From: Microbulbifer sp. TB1203
Lineage (GTDB): Bacteria > Pseudomonadota > Gammaproteobacteria > Pseudomonadales > Cellvibrionaceae
Assembly: GCF_030997045.1 (NCBI RefSeq)
Contig: NZ_CP116899.1
Location: 186,001 to 250,000 of the forward strand
Length of the DNA: 64,000 bases
Reading direction: 5' to 3'
Position numbers and translations under genes: made by a program. Positions 34,509-43,145 of the stretch are shown here, one piece after another (position 1 is the first letter of the stretch; each line of letters begins with the position of its first letter). The notes below the pieces were generated by a model. That model made no database searches and was not told the origin of the DNA. It was given only the letters and a program-made list of their open reading frames with translations.

Positions 34509-35423
34509 TCACCGGCCTTTTCCGACAGCGGCGAGAAGAGAGCCGCAAACCACCGCCAGGGCGCCCAGCCAGCTGATCCAGTTCAACGGTTCCACCTCGA
34601 TATAACCGGGCCACAGTGCGCCTATGGCGGCGCTCAGGGCCAGGGTCGTCAGCGGTACCAGGGCCAGGGTGGCGCTGACGCGGGAAGCCTCCCAACTGGC
34701 CAGGGCCTTGGCGAAGGCGCCATAGGCGATCAGGGTATTGGCGGTGAGGAACAGCAACAGCAGCCAACCGAGCCAGTCCAGTTGTGCGACGCTGGTGGGC
34801 TCCGACAGGGGCAGGAAGCTAACGGTGCCGGCGAAGTAGATCAGTACCAGCAGGTCCTGCGGCGTGGCGTGGGCCAGGATTTTCTTCTGGAAGAATCCGT
34901 ACACTGACCAGCCGATCGCCGCCACCACGATAAGCCCAAGCCCCATCAGGTATTCGCTGTCCGCGCCGCTCACGAGCTCCGGCAGGCGCTGGTTGAAGAA
35001 CAGCGGCAGGCCCGCCGCCACCAGCAGGACCCCGAGCCACTGGCGCGGCGAAAAGCGCTCCCCCAGCCAGAACACACTGGCGATCAACAGCATCAGCGGC
35101 GCCAGTTGAATGACGATCTGGGCGGCGCCGGCGGTGATGAACTTGAGGCCGGAGGCGTAGGTCAGGTAGTTGGTGAGCAGGCCGATCACCGCGCACAGGG
35201 TGAAAGGCAGCAGGGCGCGCTGGAACAGCTGGCGCAGGTTGAGCTGGTGCGACCAGCTATAGTAGCCACCGGCCAACACCGCGGCGCCCACAAAGCGGTA
35301 CCAGGTGGCGGTGGTGGCACTGATGGTGTCCAGCAGACCCTTGAGAGCAATGGGTAGCAGGGCCCACATAAATACGGTGATCAGTGCCAGGGGCAGGCCG
35401 ATTTTCCAGTTGGATTGGGTCAT
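34509..35423 (-). CDS. EamA/DMT-superfamily transporter
   Basis: A 304-residue inner-membrane protein with about ten hydrophobic segments in two EamA repeats (ALITVFMWALLPIALKGLL ... and LGLIVVAAIGWSVYGFFQKKIL ...). The drug/metabolite transporter fold exports metabolites or amino acids; the substrate cannot be read from sequence. It ends 119 bp before the tRNA-Met gene and is separated from ychF by a REP palindrome, so it is probably its own unit. Confidence 0.87.
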   Translation of the reverse strand: MTQSNWKIGLPLALITVFMWALLPIALKGLLDTISATTATWYRFVGAAVLAGGYYSWSHQLNLRQLFQRALLPFTLCAVIGLLTNYLTYASGLKFITAGAAQIVIQLAPLMLLIASVFWLGERFSPRQWLGVLLVAAGLPLFFNQRLPELVSGADSEYLMGLGLIVVAAIGWSVYGFFQKKILAHATPQDLLVLIYFAGTVSFLPLSEPTSVAQLDWLGWLLLLFLTANTLIAYGAFAKALASWEASRVSATLALVPLTTLALSAAIGALWPGYIEVEPLNWISWLGALAVVCGSLLAAVGKGR

Positions 35424-35437
35424 GTGGTGAGGCGCCG

Positions 35438-35519
35438 GTAGGAGCGGCCGTTGGCCGCGATGGGCATAGTCGGCGCAGAGTCGGGCTGGCTATCTATCGC
35501 GGCCAACGGCCGCTCCTAC
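35438..35519. repeat. REP pair GTAGGAGCGGCCGTTGGCCG / inverted
   Basis: Two perfect inverted 24-bp arms (35438-35461 and 35496-35519) are separated by 34 bp. It is the best-preserved member of the window's REP family and lies between the EamA gene and ychF. Confidence 0.88.
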
Positions 35520-35539
35520 TAAAAAGGAGTTGTTCGTCG

Positions 35540-36631
35540 TTAGACGTTAAAGCGGAAATGGATCACGTCGCCGTCCGCGACGATATAGTCCTTGCCTTCC
35601 AGGCGCCATTTTCCCGCTTCCTTGGCGCCGGCTTCGCCGTTGTAGGTGACGAAATCGCTGTAGCTCACCACCTCCGCGCGGATAAAACCTTTCTCGAAAT
35701 CCGTGTGGATCCTGCCCGCGGCCTGGGGCGCGGTGGCGCCGACGGGGATGGTCCAGGCGCGCACTTCCTTGACCCCTGCGGTGAAGTAGGTGTGCAGTCC
35801 CAGCAGTTGATAGCCGGCGCGGATCACGCGGTTGAGGCCCGGCTCCTCCATGCCCAGTTCTTCCAGGAATTCCTGCTTCTCGTCGTCGTCCAGCTCGGCG
35901 ATTTCCGATTCCAGTTTATTGCAGATAGGCACCAGTACCGCGTTTTCCTCCGCGGCGATGGCGGCCACCGCATCCAGGTGCGGATTGTTCTCGAAGCCGT
36001 CCTCGTCCACGTTGGCGATATACATGGTGGGCTTGACGGTGAGCAGGCTCAGTTCGCGGAGATCCGCCAATTCGTCTTCTCCCAGGCCCATGGAGCGCAG
36101 CGGCCTGGCCTCGTTCAGGTGTGGCTGGATCTTTTCCAGCAGCGCCTTCATCCGGATCGCGTGCTTGTCCTGGCCCTTGGCGGCGCGGGTAAAGCGCTGC
36201 AGGGCCTTCTCCACGGTTTCCAGGTCCGCCAGCGCCAGTTCGGTGTTGATTACCTCGATGTCCGATACCGGGTGCACCTGGTTGGCCACGTGGATGACGT
36301 TGTCGTCTTCAAAGCAGCGCACCACATGGGCGATGGCGTCGGTTTCGCGGATATTGGCGAGGAACTTGTTGCCCAGGCCCTCGCCCTTGGAGGCGCCCGC
36401 CACCAGACCGGCGATGTCGGTGAATTCCATGGTGGTGGGGATCACCCGCTGGGGCTTGACGATCTCTGCCAGCTTATCCAGGCGCGGGTCCGGTACCGGC
36501 ACCACGCCTGCGTTGGGCTCGATGGTGCAGAAGGGGAAATTTTCCGCGTCGATACCCGCCTTGGTGAGGGCATTGAACAAAGTGGATTTGCCTACGTTGG
36601 GCAGTCCGACGATACCGCAAGTAAAACCCAT
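35540..36631 (-). CDS. ychF: Redox-regulated ATPase / Obg-like GTPase YchF
   Basis: A 363-residue OLA1/YchF P-loop NTPase that prefers ATP and associates with ribosomes. It has the P-loop GLPNVGKST, the switch/G3 motif DIAGLVAGASKGEGLGNKFL, and a C-terminal TGS domain ending VADGDVIHFRFNV. It follows pth, as in many Gammaproteobacteria (prs-rplY-pth-ychF). Confidence 0.96.
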   Translation of the reverse strand: MGFTCGIVGLPNVGKSTLFNALTKAGIDAENFPFCTIEPNAGVVPVPDPRLDKLAEIVKPQRVIPTTMEFTDIAGLVAGASKGEGLGNKFLANIRETDAIAHVVRCFEDDNVIHVANQVHPVSDIEVINTELALADLETVEKALQRFTRAAKGQDKHAIRMKALLEKIQPHLNEARPLRSMGLGEDELADLRELSLLTVKPTMYIANVDEDGFENNPHLDAVAAIAAEENAVLVPICNKLESEIAELDDDEKQEFLEELGMEEPGLNRVIRAGYQLLGLHTYFTAGVKEVRAWTIPVGATAPQAAGRIHTDFEKGFIRAEVVSYSDFVTYNGEAGAKEAGKWRLEGKDYIVADGDVIHFRFNV

Positions 36632-36669
36632 GGTGTTTTTCCGGTTGCGTAGGGTGCGCCGCGCGCGCT

Positions 36670-37272
36670 CTACGTTTTGCTGTTGGTGTGGAGTTCTTTC
36701 ATGGCCGCACCCCAGTCGCCGGAAGCGGCAATGGGCATCGCGTCGACGGCGCGGTCGATGGCGTCTGCCAGTTGCTCCTGTTCCGCGCCCGGGGCGCGCT
36801 GGAGCACATAGTTGACCACATCGCGGGCACTGCCCGGGTGGCCGATACCGAGGCGCAGGCGCATAAAGTCGCGATTGTTGCCCAGTGCGGAGATGATATC
36901 CCTCAAGCCGTTGTGGCCGCCGTGGCCGCCGCCGGATTTGAGGCGCGCGGTGCCCGGTGGCAGGTCCAGTTCATCGTGGGCCACCAGTATTGCCTGGACG
37001 GGTATCTTGAAGAAGTGCGCCAGCGGGGCCACGGACTGGCCGCTGCGATTCATATAGGTGGTGGGAATCAGCAGGCGGATATCTTCGCCGCCGATCCGCA
37101 CCCGGCCGCTGAGGCCGCGGTATTTGCTGTCCGGCACGAGCTGGGCGCCATGGCGGCGCGCCAGCTCGGCGACGAAGTCGGCACCGGCGTTGTGGCGTGT
37201 CCGGTCGTACTCGGGGCCGGGGTTGCCCAGGCCCACGATCAACTGGATTGGCGTATCCGGTACTTTCGACAA
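36670..37272 (-). CDS. pth: Peptidyl-tRNA hydrolase
   Basis: Releases peptides from peptidyl-tRNA dropped off ribosomes. The 200 residues contain LIVGLGNPGPEYDRTRHNAG, with the catalytic His, plus TYMNRSGQSV and GGHGGHNGLRDI. The frame starts with TTG at 37272 (LSKVPDTPIQLIVGLGNPG), 11 bp after rplY, preceded by AAGAG; no ATG lies upstream of the conserved core. Confidence 0.95.
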   Translation of the reverse strand: MSKVPDTPIQLIVGLGNPGPEYDRTRHNAGADFVAELARRHGAQLVPDSKYRGLSGRVRIGGEDIRLLIPTTYMNRSGQSVAPLAHFFKIPVQAILVAHDELDLPPGTARLKSGGGHGGHNGLRDIISALGNNRDFMRLRLGIGHPGSARDVVNYVLQRAPGAEQEQLADAIDRAVDAMPIAASGDWGAAMKELHTNSKT

Positions 37273-37283
37273 TGTGCTTACTC

Positions 37284-37916
37284 TTAGCTTTCGCCGCTCT
37301 CGCCTTCAGCTTCACCCTCGGCTGCCGCTTCGATAGCGCCGCGGGGCTTGTGTACTGAAGCGACAACCAGGTCGTGGTCCGGGCCGTGGGACAGGGCAAC
37401 AGACTCGACGCCGGCGGGCAGTTTCAGGTCGGAGATGTGGATAGTGCCGTCCATTTCCAGGTCGGCCAGGTCCACTTCGATAAACTCCGGCAGCTTGGCG
37501 GCGGGGGCGCTGATTTCCAGCTCGGTCAGGGTGTGGGACACAATGCCGCCAGCCTTGACGCCTTTGCAGGTGTCTTCATTGAGGAAGTGCAGGGGCGCCT
37601 TGATATGGACCTTGGTGTCGCCGGACACCCGCTGGAAATCCACGTGCAGCAGCTGCTGCTTGGCTGGGTGGCGCTGCAGATCCCGCAGGATCACTTTCTC
37701 TGCCTTGCCGTCCACGTCCAGGGACACGACGGAGGAGAAAAAGGCTTCGTTTTCCAGGGCCTTGAACAGCTCCTTCTGCAGAACGGAGATGGATTGCGGC
37801 TCGGCCTTGCCACCGTACACGATGCCGGGGACACGACCTTCCTGGCGACGCAGGCGGCGGCTCGCACCTTTCCCCTCGTCGCTGCGGACGTTGGCGTTCA
37901 ATGTGATATCAGACAT
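37284..37916 (-). CDS. rplY: 50S ribosomal protein L25 (Ctc form)
   Basis: The 5S-rRNA-binding protein L25 in its long, two-domain form (210 residues). The N-terminal L25 domain (ANVRSDEGKGASRRLRRQEGRVPGIVYGG) is followed by a beta-barrel domain (about 100-190) and an acidic Ala/Glu-rich tail. It sits between prs and pth as usual. The 288-bp gap to prs contains a GC-rich palindrome (GCCCGGCGGGGCCGGGC) but no gene. Confidence 0.96.
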   Translation of the reverse strand: MSDITLNANVRSDEGKGASRRLRRQEGRVPGIVYGGKAEPQSISVLQKELFKALENEAFFSSVVSLDVDGKAEKVILRDLQRHPAKQQLLHVDFQRVSGDTKVHIKAPLHFLNEDTCKGVKAGGIVSHTLTELEISAPAAKLPEFIEVDLADLEMDGTIHISDLKLPAGVESVALSHGPDHDLVVASVHKPRGAIEAAAEGEAEGESGES

Positions 37917-38204
37917 GGGATTAAAACCTCGGGTTGTCTGCCCAGGGCGACCTGCGACCGGATCGCTCTGGCGTTGAAGTAAATCGGGCCACCGGGGCCC
38001 AATAGTAAACGCCCGGCGGGGCCGGGCGGGCGCGTATTCTAAGGGAATTGGCGGTGAGGCGCCAGTGGGGGCGGTTGCCCTTGTCCGAGGCGCGGGTCTC
38101 GCCCTCCTGTCATCTCCGTGGCCTTAGCATCGAGATATTCGTCTTGCCCAGTTCTGAGAAGGCGAACCCAAGATTTGTCCTTGGTGGCGCTGGATAGGTT
38201 CAGA

Positions 38205-39146
38205 TCAGCGAAACATCGCCGACAGGGATTCCTCGTTGCTGATCCGGCGCATGGACTCGGCGAGCATGGCGGACAGGGTCAGTTGGCGGATCTTTGGTGC
38301 CCGCTGCATCTTGTCGCCCAGGGGGATGGAGTCTGTGACCACCAGCTCGTCCAGCACCGAGTTGTTCAGGTTCTCGATCGCGTTGCCGGACAGCACCGGG
38401 TGGGTGCAGTAGGCCACCACTTTTTTGGCGCCGTGCTGCTTGAGGGCATTGGCGGCGTTGCACAGGGTGCCGGCGGTGTCCACCATATCGTCCACCAGCA
38501 GGCAGGTGCGGCCGTCGATCTCGCCGATGATGTTCATTACCTCGGCCACATTGGCCGCCGGGCGGCGCTTGTCGATAATCGCCAGTTCGCAGTCCAGGCT
38601 CTTGGCCACCGCGCGGGCGCGCACTACGCCGCCGATATCCGGGGAGACTACCACCAGGTCCTCGTAGCCCTGGCGCTCGATGTCGTCCAGCAGTACCGAG
38701 GAGCCGTAGACATTATCCACTGGCACGTCGAAAAAGCCCTGGATCTGCTCCGCATGCAGATCCACGGTCAGTACCCGGTCGATACCCACGCTCACCATCA
38801 TATCCGCCACCACTTTCGCGGAAATGGGTACCCGCTGGGAACGCACCCGGCGATCCTGGCGCGCGTAGCCGAAGTAGGGGACCACCGCGGTGATGCGGCC
38901 GGCGGAGGCGCGGCGCAGGGCATCCACCAGCAGGATCAGCTCCATCAGGTTGCGGTTGGTGGGCTGGCAGGTGGACTGCACTACAAACACATCGCGGCCG
39001 CGCACGTTATCGGTGATCTCAACCGCGATCTCGCCGTCGGAGAAGCGTTTTACCACCGCTTCGCCCAGGGGGATCGCCATATGGTCGACAACTTTCTGTG
39101 CCAGTTCCGGGTTTGCGTTGCCGGTAAACACCATTAAGTCAGCCAC
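38205..39146 (-). CDS. prs: Ribose-phosphate pyrophosphokinase
   Basis: Makes PRPP for nucleotide, histidine and tryptophan synthesis. It has 313 residues from GTG at 39146 (VADLMVFTGNANPELAQK), with AAGG eight bases upstream. The frame extends to 39260 but there runs into tRNA-Gln, so the shorter start was chosen. Motifs include PYFGYARQDRR, VVSPDIGG and the PRPP loop LLVDDMVDTAGTL. It lies downstream of tRNA-Gln and ispE, the canonical order. Confidence 0.95.
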   Translation of the reverse strand: MADLMVFTGNANPELAQKVVDHMAIPLGEAVVKRFSDGEIAVEITDNVRGRDVFVVQSTCQPTNRNLMELILLVDALRRASAGRITAVVPYFGYARQDRRVRSQRVPISAKVVADMMVSVGIDRVLTVDLHAEQIQGFFDVPVDNVYGSSVLLDDIERQGYEDLVVVSPDIGGVVRARAVAKSLDCELAIIDKRRPAANVAEVMNIIGEIDGRTCLLVDDMVDTAGTLCNAANALKQHGAKKVVAYCTHPVLSGNAIENLNNSVLDELVVTDSIPLGDKMQRAPKIRQLTLSAMLAESMRRISNEESLSAMFR

Positions 39147-39228
39147 GAGAGTACCTTGTGTTTCGATTGAGGAGGAGGGATGGATTGTGAGGCGACTGTC
39201 TTCTGACTTCTGTCCTCTGACCTTTGAA

Positions 39229-39303
39229 TGGCTGGGGCGGTAGGATTCGAACCTACGCATGACGGGATCAAAACCCGCTGCCTTACCGCTTGGCTACGCC
39301 CCA
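39229..39303 (-). tRNA. tRNA-Gln (anticodon TTG), copy 2
   Basis: Identical over all 75 nt to the copy at 34199-34273, including the encoded CCA. It occupies the conserved ispE-tRNA-prs slot, making it the likely ancestral copy. Confidence 0.95.
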
Positions 39304-40181
39304 GTAATTTTTGAAACAGCTTTCAGTTGTCGGTGCGCGGGGGATTTCTGTACCCCCGCGGCGACAAAGCCCCGCCATCCGGTCGGCGCTTTGGCGAGAA
39401 TGCTTTCCGCCGTTTGCGCCGAATCGAAAGCCGCGAAAACGCAGGCCCCGGTACCGGTCAGATGCGCTCTGGCAAACTGTTGCAGCCATTCTCTGGCCGC
39501 GCGTACCGCTGGATAGAGGCTCTCGACCAGGGGCTGGCAATCGTTGCCGGAATACTCTTCCAGCCATTCGCTGTCCAACCACCTGTCGCGAAGGTGCGCT
39601 AATGTAATTGGGGCAGAATCTCTTGTCAAACGCGGATCGCCGAACACCGCCGCGGTGCTCACCTGGCAGTCCGGCACCAGCACCAGGTAGTGCCGGGTCT
39701 CGGTAACCACTGGAGTCAACACTTCGCCGATGCCCTCCGCCCAGGCGGTGCGGCCGCGTACGAATACCGGCACATCCGCACCGAGCTGCCGGCCCAGTTG
39801 CGCGAGCTCGTCGAGGGTGAGGTGGCATTGCCACAGTTGGTTGAGCCCCAGCAGTGTGGTGGCGGCGTCGCTGCTGCCACCGCCGATGCCGCCGCCCTGG
39901 GGCAGGTTTTTGTGCAGGCGGATATGTGCACCGCCGGTGCAGCCGGTTTTTTGTTGCAGCAAATGCGCGGCGCGATAGATCAGGTTCTCCCGCAGCGGGA
40001 TTTGCAGGCTGCCTGCATCGACACTGATTTCGCTGTCGGCGCGCAGCTCGAAGTCCAGCTGGTCGCCGAAATCGAGCAGTTGAAACAGGGTCTGTAACCG
40101 GTGGTAGCCGTCTTCGCGACGGCCGAGGATACGCAGGAACAGGTTCAGCTTGGCCGGTGCCGGCAGTTGCAGGTCGGGCAT
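39294..40181 (-). CDS. ispE: 4-diphosphocytidyl-2-C-methyl-D-erythritol kinase
   Basis: GHMP-family kinase of the MEP isoprenoid pathway. The 295 residues include an N-terminal LPAPAKLNLFLRILGRREDGYH, the GHMP loop NLPQGGGIGGGSSDAATTL and a C-terminal LTGTGACVFAAF. Its last 10 bp overlap the tRNA-Gln gene end. A MITE-like element lies between it and lolB. Confidence 0.95.
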   Translation of the reverse strand: MPDLQLPAPAKLNLFLRILGRREDGYHRLQTLFQLLDFGDQLDFELRADSEISVDAGSLQIPLRENLIYRAAHLLQQKTGCTGGAHIRLHKNLPQGGGIGGGSSDAATTLLGLNQLWQCHLTLDELAQLGRQLGADVPVFVRGRTAWAEGIGEVLTPVVTETRHYLVLVPDCQVSTAAVFGDPRLTRDSAPITLAHLRDRWLDSEWLEEYSGNDCQPLVESLYPAVRAAREWLQQFARAHLTGTGACVFAAFDSAQTAESILAKAPTGWRGFVAAGVQKSPAHRQLKAVSKITGA

Positions 40182-40213
40182 AAGTTTGTGGTTGCGGCAA
40201 AAAAAGATGGGCG

Positions 40214-40482
40214 TAGTGTCCTGTATGGTACTAAATAGTGATACCAGAGCCCCCCAGATTGTTCACAGTTAGGCGGAGCTCGCAGGGAATGGTCATTCCA
40301 TTTTCAAGAGCTGCAACGCGGCTGTGGGCAATCTGGGGGGCTCCCTTCGGGCGGGCCGCTAAGCAGCCATCTGCGGCGTTGCACTTGCTTGACGTAGAAT
40401 GACTACGCCGGCGCAAGTGCGCCTTGCATCTGGCCGCTTAGCGGCCCGCTGGTGTCACTATTTAGTACCATACAGGACACTA
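40214..40482. mobile_element. MITE-like element with 32-bp inverted ends and TA flanks
   Basis: A 269-bp fold-back between ispE and lolB. The ends at 40214-40245 and 40451-40482 match inverted at 31 of 32 positions (start TAGTGTCCTGTATGGTACTA). Both ends carry TA, compatible with TA target duplication as in Tc1/mariner-IS630 elements. The interior has a second palindromic block (GCCGCTAAGCAGCCATCTGC ... CTGGCCGCTTAGCGGC) and no ORF. The right end supplies the TAG stop of lolB. Confidence 0.82.
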
Positions 40483-41145
40483 ATTTTGCGGCAACCACTC
40501 CTTGATCACCAGCGTCACTTTGACAGGCCCCGCCGCCTGGCGGGTTTCCGCCACTATGCGGGTGGGTAAGACGTAGGCCCCGACGTTCTGGTAGCCGCTG
40601 AAGTTCAGGTTCCAGCCGGCCTGCTGCAGGCTTTGCAGTTGCCCCTGGCCGCTCTTTTGCTGGCCCTCCACCGGCGCACCGGGCGCGGCCATGCCGCGCA
40701 CCCAGTAGTACATTTCCGCCACCGGTAACGGCCAGCCGAGAATCTCTGCGGTGAGCTCCGCCGGGGTGGCGGCCTGCAGCGGCACCTCGCCGCCTTTTTG
40801 CAGGGTCACGCCGGCGGGCGTGCCGGTAATCACCGTGGTGCCGGCGCCCAGCGGGCCACTGAGATGGATGCGGTAGTTTTGTGCGGTGCGCTGCCACCAC
40901 TGCAGATTGGCGCTGCCGTTCTCCCCCGGCGAGCGCACACCCAGTTTGCCGTTGATGGTCCAGTGCTGGAGCTGTGCCGCCGGCGATTCCGCCGCAATCG
41001 GGGGCCGCGGCTGCGGTTGCGACTGCTGGCCGGCACAGGCGGCGAGTGCCAGGGCGACCCAGCCGAGAAACAGGCGCTGCAGCGCCCTGCGTTCACTGGG
41101 TGCCGCGATTTTCCAGAGACCCGTTTTTTCAAGATTCAGAAACAT
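40480..41145 (-). CDS. lolB: Outer-membrane lipoprotein receptor LolB
   Basis: Receives lipoproteins from LolA and inserts them into the outer membrane. The 221-residue precursor has a signal and lipobox ALAAC (Cys at about residue 37), then a LolB-type core (WTINGKLGVRSPGENGSANLQWWQ, YRIHLSGPLGAGTTVI, LGWPLPVAEMYYWVRG). Its start overlaps the upstream TPR gene by 17 bp, indicating coupling. The stop codon lies within the end of a MITE-like insertion, so the last residue or two may be non-native. Confidence 0.93.
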   Translation of the reverse strand: MFLNLEKTGLWKIAAPSERRALQRLFLGWVALALAACAGQQSQPQPRPPIAAESPAAQLQHWTINGKLGVRSPGENGSANLQWWQRTAQNYRIHLSGPLGAGTTVITGTPAGVTLQKGGEVPLQAATPAELTAEILGWPLPVAEMYYWVRGMAAPGAPVEGQQKSGQGQLQSLQQAGWNLNFSGYQNVGAYVLPTRIVAETRQAAGPVKVTLVIKEWLPQN

Positions 41146-42910
41146 GCTGCTCCACTCCCCCTTTGTCGCGCAGCCGCTTCATGGCCGCCGGGATGACTTT
41201 GCTCTGCGGATTGATTTCCAGGCCGCGCTGCCAGACCTGCACAGCTTGTTCGCGATCGCCCTGCACCCAGAGTACTTCGCCCAGATGCGCGGCGATTTCG
41301 TGGTCTGGCAGTTTTTCCATGGCTTCCCGCAGATACTTTACCGCTTCGCTGTGATTGCCCAGACGGTACTGTACCCAGCCCATGCTGTCGATAATAGCCG
41401 GATCCTCCGGGCGCAGTTGCAGTGCCCGGGCGATCAACTGCTGCGCCTCGTCGAGGCGCGTGTCGTCCTCGGTCAGTTTGTAACCCAGGGCGTTGAGCAG
41501 AGTGGCGTTGTCCGGATCGCGTTCCAGCAGTTTGCGCAGGCCGCTCTCGTAGGCGGCGGAATTTCCCAGGTGGCTGCTGGTGAGGGCGTGGGCGTAGATC
41601 AGGCGGCCGCTCTCCCGATGCTGCTCCAGGGCCTTGTCGAGCAGTTCCAGGGCCTGCTGGTGACGCTCGTGCTTGTTCAGCAGTTCCGCCTCCAGCAGGT
41701 AAAAGTGTTCCGCCTGCTCCGGGTGCCGCCGGCGCAGTTCGGCAAACCAGTCGCGGTTGTTCCCCGCCAGGCCGGCGGCGGCCAGCAACTGGGTGCCGCG
41801 GGTAATCGCCTCCACATAATCGCCGCCGGGCTCCACTGCGCGGTAGTGGGCGATAGCGCCGTCGACATCCTTTTCCCGCTCGGCGATGCTGCCCAGGTAG
41901 AAGTGCGCCGCGGACTGGTGCTGATCCAGCTTGAGCAGGCGCTCGAACAGGGGTTTGGCCTGGGTAAGGTTGTCGGTTTCAAAGCGGATCAGCGCCAGCG
42001 ACAGGATCATGTTGCCGTCGTAGGGGCGCTGGGCCACCAGTTCGGCGAACTGCTGTTGCGCCAGGTCCAGGTCCTTGCGGATCAGCAGGCGCGCATACTG
42101 CAGGCGCAGGCGGCTCTCCTGGGGGTAGGTGCGCACCAGGTTTTCCAGCAGTTGCAGGGCCTCTTCGCGCCGGTTCTGGTCCACCAGCAGGTGGGTTTCC
42201 AGCAGCGGCGCATCGAGCATTTCCGGGTGCTGTTCCTGCACCCGGTGGACGATGGACAGGGCCTGTGGGTATTGCTCCTGGGCGCGCAGCATCATCGCGT
42301 GGGCCAGGGCCGCCTCGCCGTTTTGCGGATACTTCTCCGCCAGCCGGCGAAATTCCGCCAGGGTCTGCTCTTCCACTTTTTCATCCGCCACCGCGGCGGC
42401 GGCGAGGGATTGCAGCGGGGCGTCGCCGCCCAGGTCCAGGGCTTTTTCCGCGTGGGCCAGCGCTGTGTCCAGCTCCCCCGCCAGGGCGAGTTCGGCGGTG
42501 GCGGCCAGCTGCGCTTCTACCTCTTCCGGCTCCAGTTCCACCCACAGCTGCGCCGAGCGCAGCGCTGCGCGACGGGCGTTGAGGAAGCGCGCTATATGGG
42601 TGGCCCGGGCTGCCACCCCGGGGTCCTTGGTGCGCTCGGCCTGGTAGTAGTAGTTGGCCAGGGCCACGTCATACTGCTCGCGGTTGCCGGCCACCTCCGC
42701 CACCAGCAGGGTGTAGAAGGTCTCGATGGGGAAGGGGCGGGCGTCGGCTTTCTCCTCTGCGGGCGCCACGGGCTGGGGCTGCGGCTCCGGGAGAGTCTCT
42801 TCCCGGGCAGGTTGCTGGGCGCAGGCGCCGAGCAGCGCGCAGACGGCCGCGGCGAGTAGCGACTTGTGGGAAAGCGGGCGGGAGAGGCGGGCCGGGATTG
42901 CTGGAGGCAT
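41129..42910 (-). CDS. TPR-repeat lipoprotein
   Basis: A 593-residue protein with a signal peptide and lipobox ALLGAC (Cys at about residue 30), then tetratricopeptide repeats along most of its length (for example LEINPQSKV, DPAIIDSMGWVQYRLGNHSEAVKYLREAMEKLPDHEIAAHLGEVLW). It probably sits at the outer membrane as a scaffold. Homologues occur next to lolB and hemA in Pseudomonas-like genomes, without a settled function. Confidence 0.88.
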   Translation of the reverse strand: MPPAIPARLSRPLSHKSLLAAAVCALLGACAQQPAREETLPEPQPQPVAPAEEKADARPFPIETFYTLLVAEVAGNREQYDVALANYYYQAERTKDPGVAARATHIARFLNARRAALRSAQLWVELEPEEVEAQLAATAELALAGELDTALAHAEKALDLGGDAPLQSLAAAAVADEKVEEQTLAEFRRLAEKYPQNGEAALAHAMMLRAQEQYPQALSIVHRVQEQHPEMLDAPLLETHLLVDQNRREEALQLLENLVRTYPQESRLRLQYARLLIRKDLDLAQQQFAELVAQRPYDGNMILSLALIRFETDNLTQAKPLFERLLKLDQHQSAAHFYLGSIAEREKDVDGAIAHYRAVEPGGDYVEAITRGTQLLAAAGLAGNNRDWFAELRRRHPEQAEHFYLLEAELLNKHERHQQALELLDKALEQHRESGRLIYAHALTSSHLGNSAAYESGLRKLLERDPDNATLLNALGYKLTEDDTRLDEAQQLIARALQLRPEDPAIIDSMGWVQYRLGNHSEAVKYLREAMEKLPDHEIAAHLGEVLWVQGDREQAVQVWQRGLEINPQSKVIPAAMKRLRDKGGVEQHVSES

Positions 42911-43145
42911 AAGGGCGTATCCGTACGTTACGGGGGCATCAGGTGGCGTCTTTTGAGCGGTTATCGCCGTATAATTCTAGTCGTGATTGGACCCCCGGAC
43001 CGTGCTCAGGGTTCGCAAAAGCAAAGTCTGCGTCTTTTTAAACCCTCAATTTAACCGCCGGCTCGCTTGCAAGCGGCGCGGCCGCCCGGGAAAATGCGCT
43101 CCCGCAGTCCGCTGCCACCACCAGATTTAACGCCGACAGGAGCCT

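Noticed and set aside
38205..39260. Longer form of prs starting at 39260
   Set aside because: The extension is read out of tRNA-Gln and leader sequence; the GTG at 39146 gives the family length.
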